DNA from: Branchiostoma floridae
Taxonomy: Eukaryota; Chordata; Leptocardii; Amphioxiformes; Branchiostomatidae
NCBI RefSeq assembly: GCF_000003815.2
Contig: NC_049981.1
Span: 17,903,041-17,967,040 of the forward strand
Direction: 5' to 3'
Length of the DNA: 64,000 bases
Of this stretch, positions 14,001 through 24,239 are shown one piece after another. The notes under the pieces are model-generated. The model was not told the DNA's origin, ran no database searches, and saw only the letters and a list, made by a program, of their open reading frames with translations. Numbering within the stretch: position 1 is the stretch's first letter; every line of letters starts with the position of its first letter. Position numbers and translations under genes: made by a program.

Positions 14001-17000
14001 GGACATCCTCTGTGTCATTAAATAAATACACCACTACTTTCCCATAACATGTATAACCATTACTCTCAAATACAACCGACTATAAACATACATACCATCC
14101 ACAAAAAAGCAATAAATATTTCATGGAGGTATGAGGTCCCCGAACTCTAGTTTCTTGCTAGTATTTCACACATTAACAAAGAAGTCACTGTTGTACTTCA
14201 AGAAAGAAAGTTTTTATTTTACAAACGGAAATTGTGTTGTATTTTTTCTACAGATGCAACACGTTATGCGAACCTAAACTTTGCTATTACGTACCCACAG
14301 CAGACAATAGAGTGGATGTGGTTAAAGGTTCCTGCTTATTTACACAAGGCAAGGGAAGTTACTGCACTTATTCAAGGTTGTCACAAGCATTACTGTTCTT
14401 CATACAAGCAGATTTCACCAAACAAACTGCACTTCACTTTTATCTCGTTACCAAGATATGCTTAGTTTTAGCGAATTTAGTGCATTTCTTTAAAAATCGA
14501 ATTGGATATCATGGCTGCACGGCAATGGCATTATCAGTACAAATGTAAAGTTATGCACATTGTATTCAGACAAAAAGGATCACATTCTGTTTTTATACTT
14601 AGAGTTAATACTAGTAAGTTAATGCATTATACTGATGAACACAGCTATTTAGCCACTGTATGTTTGCACAAAGTCTGTTTTATATATCTAAATGTTTTGT
14701 ATGCTTTTTGTCTAAAAAAAAAGGATGTAGCAAGTGCAGTAATCATACGTCTGTTATAACCTTAAAATCCCATTTATTTTCCACATAAACTAACCAGTTT
14801 ATTGTTATTTAATTGTTCTGATTAACTGTTTATAGTACACAGCATATACAATGGTGTGGTGTCTGAAAAGGTATAAAAACTTATTTATGTCTGTCATGAA
14901 ATACAATATATGAACTCATAGTTGATATTATAATATCTACAATTGTCACTTAGTTTAATAGTTACAATATTGTCCCAAATAACCTAATCATACATGAAGC
15001 TGGTGTTTCTGTCACAGTTTCATTAAGTATGTCGGAACACTTCTTGCACTCGACATTCTGCGCGTTGCGAAATTGTTGCCAATTTTAAGATAAACAGTAC
15101 CATTTTTCACTTGCTTTTAACGGACTTCTTCCCGGCGACATGTCAAGTCAAGTTTGTGCTCCCAGCCGCTAGTTTAAAAATTCATTCCTCATTGGCTGCA
15201 CCCGAGCTGACCAATCAGGTCATCGCTTCCGCTAAGTGCCGGGCGCATATTAGTTCCCTCCTAAATTCATTTAGCCTTTAGCCACGATCCAGCCTAGGTC
15301 CGGTGCAATGGCCTAGTGGGTAGAGTGTTCGCCTTGCATTCGGAAGGTCGTGAGTTCGATCCCCGGCCGAGTCATACCAAAGACTATAAAAATGGTACAT
15401 GCTGCTTTCTCTGCTTAGCACTCAGCATTCGGGAAAGAGTATGGAAGTTGAACACACACCACTACCAGTGGAATAGCCCCCTGCTGTAGTGTTTGCGTTG
15501 TGTGTGGCCCAGGGCTAACGAAACAGAGATGGGCACCGCCCTATGCGCCAGAAATGGGCACTGCCCTTGGCGCGGGAAGGGTTTAACTTTAACTTTTAGC
15601 CACGATGCACAGCTGCCGGTGGACCACTTACGTCACGCGCGGGAACGTCCATAACCATATATGGTGCAACGGGCGCACGTTGAAAATACGCGTAGATACC
15701 CCGCCAAATTGGCTTTTAAATCATTTTGAAGTGATTTTTGGCCCAAAATAATACCGGGGTCCTTTTAATGAATATCTCATGTACTATCATACCAAATTTC
15801 GGGTCCCTTGAACTTAGTATACGTACCTGGGCAAGGGAGGCAAATATATTTACAGTTTTGGTCATAAAATGACCTAAAACATCCATAAAATCATTTTAAA
15901 GGTAACGTTATCTATAAAAAAATGAGAAAAATGTCTGGGGGTATGAACCTACTCTACCTTTGTGCCGAATTTCAGATCATTCGGTCCAGGAACGACGGAG
16001 AGGAGTCCCTTTAAAGATCGCGACAGGAGAAAGAAAGAAGAAACATTACGAACACAATATTTTCACTCCGCGTACCGTAGGTACGCTACGAAGTGAAAAT
16101 AATGACATACAAAAAGCAAATCTGGGGAAGAGGGGTATGACTTAGCTGAAGCTGGTATCATACTGGACTGTTTTCGGTTGGTAAAAGAAATATGGCCGCA
16201 ACTTTGTGTTTTTTCGCCAATTTTCCAATGAGGTCACAATGACGCAAGTATTTGCGTTTGAAGCCAAAATGAGCACGTTTTTTGGAAATTGCAGTGATGT
16301 CAATGAATAAGAACACAATGTATATGTATCTGTATCTATATAGCCGGTAAAACTGCCCTTCGGCGTAACACACCAGCTTCGCCGTCACGCGGCGCGGCAG
16401 CAGCTGATTATATTACACTGAACGCGTACGACCCGTCAAACCTAATTTTTGCACATCTGTCTGCAAGCGTTCTTTAAAACTATCCAGAGAAGATGCCCCT
16501 ACTGTGCTTGGTGATAACAAATTCCACTCTACGATAGTTCTGGGAAATATGATTTTTTTAATACATCAATCCTAGGTTGGTAACTCTTGTACTTGAAGTC
16601 ATGGCTGTTTCTTGTTCTTTTTTGAGCTGGTATTAGATACTTATCAGTTGGTACATCCACCAGTTTATTGCCAATATTGGTCATTTTGTACATCATGGAA
16701 GGTCTGGACATTTTCCTTTTGTCTTCAAGTGACATCCACTGCGAATCTGTTTTCATTTTGGTAACACTATCATCCCTGTCGTAGTTGTTTGTACAGAATC
16801 TGGCAGCTTGGTTCTGTACCCTTTCCAGTTCATCTTTGTCTTTTTTGTATACGGATCCCATACTGTAGCGGCATATTCAAGGTTAGGTGCTACCAGTGAC
16901 GTGTATGCAAGTGATTTTACCCTGACTGGGCATGCCACAAGTTGCGTTTGATCATTCCCAATGTCTGTTTAGCCTTGGTTGTTATTTTGTTAACATGGAC

Positions 17001-17537
17001 ACCCCACCAATGTAAATGATAGAATGCATTAAAATGCAGTTATATAACATCTCAGATTCTGAACATGAGTTTAAAGCTAGGAAACAAGTGTGTAGGTTTG
17101 GGACTCAATCGGCTTTCCATGTAAACGCGTTTTTTTTTTTGCAGAAAGCAATCAAGAGATTCAGAAATCATATAACTGCATTTTACAAACCACTTGAGAC
17201 AGTTTTGAGAGGTGTAATTTCTTTTACTGATTTCAAATTCCAATGTTTGCCTGTCGTTTGACATTTGTAGTCGCCTTGTTGATGTCCGCACCGCTGGCCG
17301 CGAACCTTGACCTCCACCAGACAGAGTGGCACGGCACGCAGACATACTGTATGGAGGTAAGACACCGTACCATACCGTACCGTACCGTACCGTACGCAGA
17401 AGTACGGCATCCGCAATAAGAAATAACAATGTAATGCAAGAGGAATATATTAACTAGTGCAATCTATTGTTTGTAAAAGGGCTTTAATTCAGCCCTAGCC
17501 TGCAACGCCTTTTTTAACGATATAATACTAGTAAACC

Positions 17538-17585
<48 letters not shown>

Positions 17586-19596
17586 GTGATGGTGATGGTG
17601 ATGAGAACATGCTTTACACGGGGTATTCTTTCCCCTGCAGCGGTGGGATTCTCACGCCGGACAAATAACTTACTGGATCACCGTTGTTCTGCTGACTTAC
17701 GTACTCCCCCTAGCGATCGGCATCCGGAGCTGCATCGCTGTGGTAGAAAAGCTCTGGGGGCGGAACGCTGTGGACCCGAACATCGGCCCCCAGATCAGAA
17801 ACAGAATTCTGATAAAGAGAAGGAAGGTGGGTGGATCATTGTAAATGGCTTAGTCCCCCTCATCTGCAACCACTGATACCAACCACACGAGGAGAGCACA
17901 GAGCCACGCGTTTACAGCTCCGTAACTCTACGCACCTACACCTCCCTCGCTGTAGAACCCAGACTTACACATCTACCTTCATCCCTTATGCTTCCCGACT
18001 TTGGAACGAATTGCCACAATCGGTAAAGCAAGCTCGAAGCCTCAGTATGTTCAAGCAGAGATTACGGTCCTTGAATGCCTAATTTATATTCTAGATATAT
18101 GCAGATTTATTGTATTTAACGTTAATAATTTTTAGCCAATGCTCCATCTTCTTAGTGTATTGATATAATGTATATATAGACTTTCTTATGCAGCTTAACA
18201 CTTCACACAACAAAATAAATCATTACTCATCACTGAATTTGAACCCAATCGATTGCCGTTGTGCCAAACAGCGTTGTGGCACATGCACAACTATTGTAGC
18301 AGACTAGCTTTAGCCCACATTTCATTCTCGCCATTATCTAATCGTTTCGTCGCAAATACTAAAAAAAGGGTCTTGTGACTGTACTGAGAACATGCCCATG
18401 ATTATCATTTCGGTCTGTTTGTTTGTTTGTTTGTTTGTTTGTTTGTGTCTAGGTGTGTCTGATGGTCATCACCATGGTGGTGATATTTGCCATCTGCTGG
18501 CTACCCACCCAAGTACTGCTCCTCTGGCAGGTAAGAATGGGCTGAGACATATTGTTCTCAACTTCTCCACCTTCTCCTGTCAGATCTTCAAATCACTCTA
18601 TATAAACACTCCAAGGGTCACACTTCCCTGTCAATATTGGTTTTCAATGGACTTAACTTCAGATAGGTGACGTTTGATAGCTTCTTTCTCCCATAATTCC
18701 CAAGTACTAAACTATGAAGGGCTATCACTGCTCTTTAGGTGATTGCCAAGGAAGATTTCCCCTTCACCCTGGTGACGTTCTCTTGGAAGATAGCGGCCCT
18801 GATCCTGACCTATCTGCAGTCTGCCATCAGCCCCATTGTCTACATCGCGTTTGGTCACACCTTCCGCAGAAAGCTGAAGCAGGCCTTCCTTCGGATGTTT
18901 CGGTGAGTAGGACACCATCGATACCCCTTTGTTCATGCTACGGTTACATTCGCAAACTGGTGCCCGACTTGGCAGGTTGTGAAAACGAGAAGTATGCTAT
19001 AAAATAGGACGAAGACAAGATAAGGTTAATGCTACTGAGTCAATTGCTAATGTTGTTTCGTGGGCGTGGTAGAGCAGGGTCCCACGTTCGAACTAGCGGG
19101 GTCCGTGTACGTACGTAGCCTATAACGTTAGCTAGGATATCTGTGGGTTTGAGCTAGAACTGGTTATCATTCTTAATTTGCACCTCTGGAACAGTCGTTC
19201 CGTTAGGAGTTTCATTGTCAACGTTTCCAATTTGTATCATATGCCTTGATGATATGGGACATTCACGATCCATTTATTAACAAATCCGATACTAACTTGT
19301 TTGTTTGTTTGTTTGTTTGTTTGTTTGTTTGTTCGCATTTCTCCAGGTCCAGCCATGAGAACCAGGTGGCACGCAGAGCAGCGGCGAGACAGGCTGATGG
19401 AGGACAGGCTGCTGCAGTAAAAATAGCAGGCGCCAGGCGGGGCAACAATGTGGTCCTGCCGTACACTACACACCAGAACACCGATGAGGAGGAATCAGAG
19501 GACGTATTTGGTGGTGTCTGGAACAGAAAACGAGTACATAATTCCCCTGTAATGGGAGAAAAAAAGAACAATGGTGATTGTTACTATAAAAGTTAG
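4973..19596 (+). CDS. Kisspeptin/galanin-receptor-like class A GPCR, 8 coding exons
   Basis: Seven-transmembrane neuropeptide-type receptor of the plasma membrane. Coding exons: 4973-5033, 5771-6072, 7582-7717, 17271-17356, 17641-17826, 18453-18530, 18739-18902, 19347-19596. Every junction is GT-AG and phase-consistent; the sum is 1,263 bases, 420 aa plus stop, close to vertebrate kisspeptin receptors (about 400 aa). Seen: N-glycosylation sites in the first 25 residues, N58 (TM1), D86 (TM2), disulfide Cys113 and Cys193, DRY at 137-139, CWLP at 272-275 in TM6. The stretches PFTASLF, MCKF and VTVQAMC resemble kisspeptin receptors, as does YVLPL in TM5. TM7 reads SPIVY, not NPxxY. An in-frame stop at 4928 and no in-frame ATG between fix the start. 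Subfamily is inferred from remembered motifs; galanin or allatostatin-A type is the main alternative. Confidence 0.9.
5771..6072 (+). CDS. GPCR exon 2: TM1, TM2 and start of TM3
   Basis: Acceptor CATACAG, donor GTGAAC. Residues 21-121 include an N-D-T sequon, TM1 with GANALVIYV (N58), ICL1 with TATNRY, TM2 with LAVVDLAF (D86), and the conserved TM3 Cys113. Phase in 1, out 0. Family A repeat sequence begins about 36 bases past the donor. Confidence 0.92.
6108..6620 (-). mobile_element. Family A fragment, inverted
   Basis: Starts with the palindromic terminus CCTCCATAACATGGAGG, followed by TGTG repeats, GACCTTGGTACTGCA and GGTGTATGTTTGAGCTCCCTAG, all shared in reverse with copies at 36 and 61 kb. 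Confidence 0.6.
6672..6837. repeat. Long perfect-style hairpin element in GPCR intron 2
   Basis: Arms of about 75 bases pair across a short loop near 6,755: GTATAGCACCAGGCCC against GGGCCTGGTGCTATAC, and ACCTATGGGA against TCCCATAGGT at the ends. Confidence 0.75.
7395..7482 (-). mobile_element. tRNA-like SINE head
   Basis: On the minus strand, GTGGCGTAACTGATGGAG resembles an A box and GAGTTCGATACTCG a B box. It lies about 100 bases before GPCR exon 3. No cloverleaf end or CCA, so not taken as a tRNA gene. Confidence 0.55.
7582..7717 (+). CDS. GPCR exon 3: TM3 with DRY, ICL2, TM4
   Basis: Acceptor TCTCAG, donor GTGGGT. Residues 122-166 carry TM3, the DRY box (137-139) followed by FAVVHP, ICL2, and the start of TM4 with the near-invariant Trp in ALIWIG. 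Phase in 0, out 1. It is preceded by a tRNA-like SINE at about 7395-7480 and a poly-A run. Confidence 0.92.
8378..8850 (+). repeat. Direct repeat pair in GPCR intron 3
   Basis: 8,378-8,560 and 8,716-8,850 share ATGAAAATGCATTG(C/T)CATGGC then GACGGAGTTAT and later a diverged GATGGATTACTCTGTC-type segment. About 340 bases apart. Confidence 0.55.
9229..9350. repeat. Inverted repeat next to the assembly gap
   Basis: GTGCAGAAAAAGTGTTG (9,230) pairs with CAACACTTTTTCTGCAC (9,332-9,348), and ATCCAAAAAGTGTGG with its complement inside, forming a hairpin with about 50-base arms. Confidence 0.65.
9368..9467. other. Assembly gap, 100 N
   Basis: Exactly 100 N, a placeholder size. The left edge is in CACACAC, so a CA repeat or the neighbouring hairpin probably broke the assembly. 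Confidence 0.99.
9618..10500 (+). mobile_element. Family B: TTAA-flanked TIR element, complete
   Basis: Ends are near-perfect inverted repeats starting AGGGGCATTCCACTCCAGAA, flanked by TTAA at 9614-9617 and 10501-10504. 883 bases, no transposase ORF. A non-autonomous element of piggyBac type is the simplest reading. Confidence 0.8.
10505..11869. other. GPCR intron 3 stretch
   Basis: No gene seen. 10,864-11,135 has repeated CGATCG/CGTACGA motifs and may be another degenerate element; 11,140-11,869 shows nothing recognisable. Confidence 0.4.
11870..14152 (-). mobile_element. Family A: long copy, about 2.28 kb
   Basis: In minus orientation it begins CTAGAGTTCGGGGACCTCATACCTCCATG (14,152 downwards) and ends with CCTCCATTCCATGACATTTCATGGAGG near 11,870, the same termini as the 1.1-kb copies at 35.7 and 60.3 kb. 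The interior has direct repeats (12,053-12,210 with 13,256-13,405; 12,870-13,000 with 13,070-13,200). Small ORFs are not convincing genes. Confidence 0.5.
14153..15298. other. GPCR intron 3 stretch
   Basis: AT-rich. Short ORFs at 14,232-14,760 overlap each other in different frames and do not resemble a protein family. Nothing else seen before the SINE. Confidence 0.4.
15299..15597 (+). mobile_element. tRNA-derived SINE
   Basis: The head has a pol III A box (TGGCCTAGTGGGTAG) and B box (GAGTTCGATCC) with about 70 bases of tRNA-like sequence, then a 220-base body ending in an ACTTTAACTTTT tail. Looks full length. Confidence 0.75.
16430..16990 (-). pseudogene. Non-LTR retrotransposon reverse transcriptase C-terminal remnant
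   Basis: Minus-strand reading frames give RVKSLAYTSLVAPNLEYAA, VWDPYTKK, then (after a frameshift near 16,800) VQNQAARFCTNNYDRDDSV and YLIPAQKRTRN. This is the usual order at the end of CR1/L2-type LINE reverse transcriptases. Frameshifts near 16,800 and 16,550 and absence of the catalytic part show a dead fragment inside GPCR intron 3. Confidence 0.75.
17271..17356 (+). CDS. GPCR exon 4: end of TM4 and ECL2
   Basis: Acceptor TTTGTAG, donor GTAAGA. Residues 167-195 read through the end of TM4 into ECL2 and hold Cys193, the partner of Cys113. Too short to stand out by itself; it is found because it is the only piece linking exons 3 and 5 in phase (1 in, 0 out). A short CCGTA tandem lies in the next intron. 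Confidence 0.85.
17538..17603. repeat. ATG trinucleotide microsatellite
   Basis: About 16 ATG units followed by GTGATG units, 37 bases before GPCR exon 5. Confidence 0.95.
17641..17826 (+). CDS. GPCR exon 5: ECL2, TM5, ICL3
   Basis: Acceptor CCTGCAG directly after an ATG-repeat tract, donor GTGGGT. 62 codons: the rest of ECL2, TM5 with TYVLPLAIG, and a basic ICL3 ending in IKRRK. Phase 0 on both sides. A LINE tail follows within about 50 bases. Confidence 0.9.
17860..18235 (+). mobile_element. 5'-truncated LINE 3' end
   Basis: TRGEHRATRLQLRN followed by TSTFIPYASRLWNELPQSVK and SLSMFKQRLRSL, stop at 18082, is the terminal segment of a CR1/L2-like reverse transcriptase with a short 3'UTR and AATAAA near 18,215. 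It inserted just past GPCR exon 5 in sense orientation. Confidence 0.7.
18412..18447. repeat. TTTG microsatellite at an acceptor site
   Basis: GTTT tandem reaching to within 6 bases of the exon 6 acceptor; it supplies the polypyrimidine tract. Confidence 0.9.
18453..18530 (+). CDS. GPCR exon 6: TM6
   Basis: Acceptor TGTCTAG after a TTTG microsatellite, donor GTAAGA. 26 codons, mostly TM6 with the CWLP toggle motif at residues 272-275. Phase 0 on both sides. The TTTG repeat forms most of the polypyrimidine tract. Confidence 0.9.
18739..18902 (+). CDS. GPCR exon 7: TM7 and helix 8
   Basis: Acceptor CTCTTTAG, donor GTGAGT. Residues 284-337: ECL3, TM7 with YLQSAISPIVY, then the helix-8 segment FGHTFRRKLKQAF. 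Ser314 stands where NPxxY has Asn. Phase 0 in, 2 out. Confidence 0.9.
19297..19334. repeat. TTTG microsatellite at an acceptor site
   Basis: GTTT tandem ending 13 bases before the GPCR exon 8 boundary. Confidence 0.9.
19347..19596 (+). CDS. GPCR exon 8: cytoplasmic tail and stop
   Basis: Acceptor CTCCAG following a second TTTG microsatellite. Encodes an 83-residue hydrophilic tail with many Ser/Thr and an acidic stretch (DEEESED), ending at TAG 19594-19596. No PDZ ligand or palmitoylation cysteine is evident near helix 8. Confidence 0.85.
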
Positions 19597-20235
19597 AATG
19601 TATTGGAAGTATTGCAATAGAAGCCTAATTTTGAAAACCCAACACAAAATTGCATAATGGCGGCAAAGAAAACCATTTTACATCGACACGATCTTTTCTA
19701 TCCAGCCCCAATTTGGTACAGAAATGTTTTAGACGTCTGAAAATGATGAATAATCACAGACGACATAAAACTTTGTATGTACTTAAACAGGTTGTAGTTC
19801 AAGATCTTCGCGGACAGTTTTCGATGGGTTCGCGGCATGGGCAATTTTGATCAGATGGCGTGTTGGTCATTGGGCTGCCGGAACAAAAGTCACCCAGGCA
19901 ACTATACGTTGTTTTGAATAATCATTTCACGTCCCCAGCACCCAGAAATATTTTTTTACAATTCGGTCTTGTTTTTGCAGGAATCCTGTCCCGGTTGGGG
20001 CCTTCAATGTGTCTGGCACTCCCAGATGTGCTGACATTGGAAACCGCCAGGTGGCCCCAAGGCAGCTGATACCACGCGCCCCAACCGTTACCAATGAGGA
20101 TTAGAACTGTTGAAATGTTGAATCATTGAACAATAGGTGTTAGATATCGTCTAGGAACTATATTGGTATACCCATTGTTCTATCTATTTGCCTCCCTCTC
20201 TCACCACCACCTCTCTCTCTCTCTCTGTATCGTGT

Positions 20236-20304
20236 GTGTTTATGTATCGTGTGTTTGTTTGTGTGTGTGTGTGTGTGTGTGGATGTGGATGTGTGTTCAT
20301 GTGG

Positions 20305-20369
<65 letters not shown>

Positions 20370-20392
20370 TGCATGTGTATGTGTGTACATGA
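20236..20392. repeat. GT microsatellite
   Basis: TG dinucleotide array with GGATG and TATG interruptions, after a short CT tract. Confidence 0.95.
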
Positions 20393-20397
20393 TCTTT

Positions 20398-20465
20398 GTG
20401 CCCTTGGGATAGGCAATTTACACGACTTTCCTAACTTAACTCAAGTGTACATAAGTGTAAATGAG
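20398..20465 (+). mobile_element. SINE body fragment
   Basis: CCCTTGGGATAGGCAATTTACACGACTTTCC and following bases match the body of the SINE at 20,775-21,092 in the opposite orientation. Confidence 0.55.
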
Positions 20466-20622
20466 AACCAGTGGCAGTGACAGGCCTTTGTGGCAGTGGC
20501 AGGCCTTAGGGGCATTATTGTTATTATCATTATTGGGTGGGCCGACTACTCACTCTTTGCAGCCAGGGGCTGAATTGCGAGGAGCTTTAATACAATTAAC
20601 GGGGCTAAATCGCAAGGGTCTG

Positions 20623-20792
20623 GAGCGAGCTGCCATTCGGCGCCACTCAGGTGACCTCAATACGACTGTCGCAAGTGTCTAGAGCGAGCTGCTATTCGGC
20701 GCCACTCAGGTGACCTCAATACGACTGTCGCAAGTGTCTGGAGCGAGCTGCCATTCGGCGCCACTCAGGTGACCTCAATACGACAGTAATTG
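20623..20792 (+). repeat. 59-bp tandem repeat, about 2.9 copies
   Basis: GAGCGAGCTGCCATTCGGCG units start at 20,623, 20,682 and 20,741, nearly identical. The first is preceded by a diverged relative. Confidence 0.85.
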
Positions 20793-21092
20793 CCCCAGGT
20801 GCGGCCAAGGTACTGTAGGTTTTGAACCGCTCACACCGCACCATCGCACATGTGGCGGGTTCTTTAACGTGCCCGGGGTATGGCTCTCCCCAGACACGGG
20901 ACCTCCATTTAACGTCCTATCCGAGGGACGACTCATTTTCACTTGAGTAAAGTGAGGAAAGTCGTGTAAAGAGCCTTTCCCAAGGGTACAAGATCGGCAG
21001 CACGGCAGGCGGATTCGATCCCGCAACCTCTCGGTCACGAGGCGAACGGGGCATGTTCGGGTATGACGCACCCGCTTTACACGAGTCATGGG
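20775..21092 (-). mobile_element. tRNA-derived SINE, second family
   Basis: Minus strand: tRNA-like head with TCGTGACCGAGAGG (A box) and GGATCGAATCC (B box), then a body containing GGGCACGTTAAAGAACC. A fragment of the same body lies in + orientation at about 20,398-20,465. Confidence 0.75.
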
Positions 21093-21205
21093 TTAAGGAG
21101 GAACCCCTTGCATCCTTGGTCGGAAGTCCTCCTTGGAGGCGGAAACTCCAAACAACAAAGCTGCATCTGCTGGGGCCGTCTTACATTTGGGTTTTAGTGT
21201 TCTAG

Positions 21206-21290
21206 CAGTGTGTGTGTGTACGCGTGTGTGTGTGTGTGTGTGAGGCGTGTGTGTGTGTGTGTGTGTGCGTGTGTGTGTGTTTGTGTGTGG
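21206..21290. repeat. GT microsatellite
   Basis: TG array with CGCG and GAGGCG interruptions. Confidence 0.95.
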
Positions 21291-21647
21291 TTTTCGTAAC
21301 GTTATGTTTCCTTGATTCTCGTAATTCTGGGGTAATTGCATCATGTACTGTGCACATGTTACAGAATATGTAAGATATAAAATAATGGGATAACGTTAAT
21401 GTACAGTATGATAAGAGAATTCTTGACAGAAAATACAAGGCAGAAATTTCCAAAACCAGAGAATGATGGGAAGATTCCTAAGTCTCGACAACAGATTGAA
21501 GAATGCCTTGAATTAACTTGTATGGTGTAATCTAGTACGTGTAACGTTATGGTATTGTACACTCCATAAGCCTGTGTTTTCCCAACTCTGGAGTGTCTTG
21601 AGAGAGTCTTTTCTGCATACAGGATTTTGTGCCATACCAACTACACT

Positions 21648-21653
21648 AATAAA
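21648..21653 (+). promoter_or_regulatory. Possible distal AATAAA poly(A) signal
   Basis: AATAAA about 2.05 kb past the GPCR stop. It could end a long 3'UTR, but a SINE and GT arrays lie between, so the assignment is weak. Confidence 0.2.
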
Positions 21654-21827
21654 ATATAATACAGCTCAAATCAACATGTTCCATGCTGTTGTTCTCTGAG
21701 TATTTAACAGATGTGCATAGATACTAAGTGCTTATACAGTCAAACCACTCAATGAACTAGAGAAATGTGGCAAGTTGTAATGGTGCACACTATGGAGAAA
21801 ATGCTGATCAATTGACCACGAGCAATA

Positions 21828-23070
21828 AAGGTCCCCTCTCACTTGACGTGGGGCACGCTTGCGGCATTGCTGCGTTCGTTCACTGCGGCACTGTTGTGTT
21901 AATTTCGCCGATTTTGTCTTGCACTCACACTGACGTGCGGCACTGTTGCGTTTCTAAACTAAATGAACATGTTATTGGCAATTGCAGCGTTGTCAATTTA
22001 TGAAAAATCACTGTAAAATGATGAGAATGCCCAAAAATGAGATTTATAATGAAAAGATTTCCCTTATGATAATGAATTATATGATACATATGCTATAAAT
22101 AACCTTGAAAGACTTTTACTGTAAAGGAAATGACCCAAATGAACGGACACGAACCATATACCAGATTTGACTCGATGTGTATGTTTTGCACCATGTAACG
22201 TTATGTGTAATTATGTAGGTTTATATGTTAATTCACCAATTTTGCTAATTTTTTAAATGAAAATGCTTGATATTTCGTCCCTTTTTTGTATGACGCGGAG
22301 TATTTTCATTGTCGGTGGATGACTTGCCAGCCTATTGATGTCTAAGTCTACCATATAATTTTGTAAAAAGTGCGAAAAATATGGCCCATGGGTCCGAATG
22401 ACTGCAATTTTGTATTTCATCGGCGGCAGGCTACCAGCAACGATTAGCTTGTAACGTTATAACGCAAACTCAAAAGCAAACGTTATCATTCAACATAAAT
22501 AATTTCTTTTCGAATGTTGTACTTGTATCTTTTTCTCTACATCCGTAGGTTAATCGATAAACCAGTTACTTATTTTTTGGTTTTCAAGTATAAGATAATG
22601 ACCTACTTCACATTAAATAAATCAAAAGATGTATTTTTGAGTTAACTCTGAATACGGATACAAGGTAAGTTTTGTGGAATTCGCAGTATTTTTACTGGCT
22701 CGAAAACCGCTGTAAAATTATTAGAAATGCATCTAAAATAGTTTTTCGGTGATAAAAGGATGTTTACTTTTGATTCTTGGTTTAAAATAGGCAAAATATA
22801 TCCTTGATACTGTTTGGGGCATGGTGGCGGCACTGTGGGGGCATTCTTGGGGCACTGTTGGGGCACCGTTGGGGCACTGTTGGGGCATCTTGCCACTTGC
22901 GTTATTTTTAAACTTTTTAAAAAACGTCGCGCTTGCAACCGGCACTTCTAGGTTTGCTTGCGGCACCTCTAGGCTTCGTGGGGGCACCTCTAGGTTCCGT
23001 GGGGGTACATCTGCGTTTTCGAACGCAGCAATGCCGCAAGCGTGCCCCATGTCACGTGAGAGGGGACCTT
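21828..23070. mobile_element. Family D: 1.24-kb TIR element, copy 1
   Basis: About 48-base terminal inverted repeats (AAGGTCCCCTCTCAC to GCTGCGTTCG). TTAA follows the right end and TAAA precedes the left. Near the right end is a run of GGGGCACTGTT units. No transposase ORF. Confidence 0.8.
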
Positions 23071-24239
23071 AAGTTACACATGATTTCAGTACCCACTGAT
23101 CTTTCTCACTAAGTAACATTGTCTCGATCGTCTCAAAATTCAACTGACCCTACCAAAGTCAAATCTACCAAAAAAATGATTGATATTGCCATGCACAATT
23201 CTGGTAATTTCGCCAACACTAACTTGTACTCTACGACCAAGTACCTGATTCGCTACTGTGATAGCCTGCTGATCAACTGTGGTGTGTTGTGGCTGGTTAC
23301 CTGTGGTGTGAGTGGTCATCAATCCTAGGTTCTCCTCCCTCTGATCAAGGGCCTTCGAGAACCTTTCTACAGCCATCCTGCCAGACCCCAACACGAAAGA
23401 TATTTGAGGTTGGGGTATGGTATCCAGGCTACTGCCTGTCGGGAACTCCAAATCCTCGCAAATTACGATTTTACTCGGCGTAGGGTAACATATGGCCGCT
23501 TTATGGCCGCAATATACATGTTTCTGTATCTATGGGACCGGAAATCGTGTGGCCGTGACCGCGTTGGAGAGGTGGCCGCCATAGACTATTTCTTAATGCT
23601 TAGGTCAATGAGAAAAACCCAAGAGACCGACAAAAAGTGACCGCAATGCAAAGGTGGTCGCTAATACAGGTTGGACTGCATCGCAGGCATCGCCAAAAGT
23701 CAACATTTCAGAATTTTGTCAGAATCCTTTTCCACCCTACACCAGCAACCACCCAACCGGAATCAACGCCTCTCCCCCATAGGGATCAAACAAGATAAAA
23801 TCCTTTTTTTCGACTTCTTAATATTTATTGAATGCTTACTATGCTCATAGCCATCAAATTACGGCACGGTGCTTTTCTTTCTTTTTGAAATCTGAAGATG
23901 TTCCGCATGTCCAAATAATCATCATGAAGAAGTACTGTTTGACAGAACGGCGATTGTTGTGGAACGTCAATAGAACAACGATCTCGAAACGCTTGTTTAA
24001 AAAACAAACAAACCGTTTGTGTTCTACAGGGCTGGAAGGGTCGAAGGAACATACTGTAGTGAACGCTGTCAAGTTTCCGGCGTGAATCAATTCCTGTGAC
24101 TTGCCATATGTGAGACAACCTGTATTGGTAGCTCAAACGTCACGACCAGCGCGGTACCATCTAGCGACCTATCCTTGAACGGCATAACTGGTCACCACAA
24201 ACTTCTCGCGATGTAGCCACGCAAAGGTTGTTTTCAGAA
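23071..24239. other. 5' flank of the polybasic gene
   Basis: Largely unique-looking. No TATA box or conserved ORF seen. Should hold the promoter. Confidence 0.4.

Noticed and set aside
15300-15372. tRNA gene
   Set aside because: A and B boxes are present, but the sequence continues into a SINE body and no clean acceptor stem is formed.
20163-20480. ORFs of Cys-Val or Thr-His repeats in GT/CA tracts (also at 31.6, 42.5 and 49.9 kb)
   Set aside because: Direct translations of dinucleotide microsatellites.
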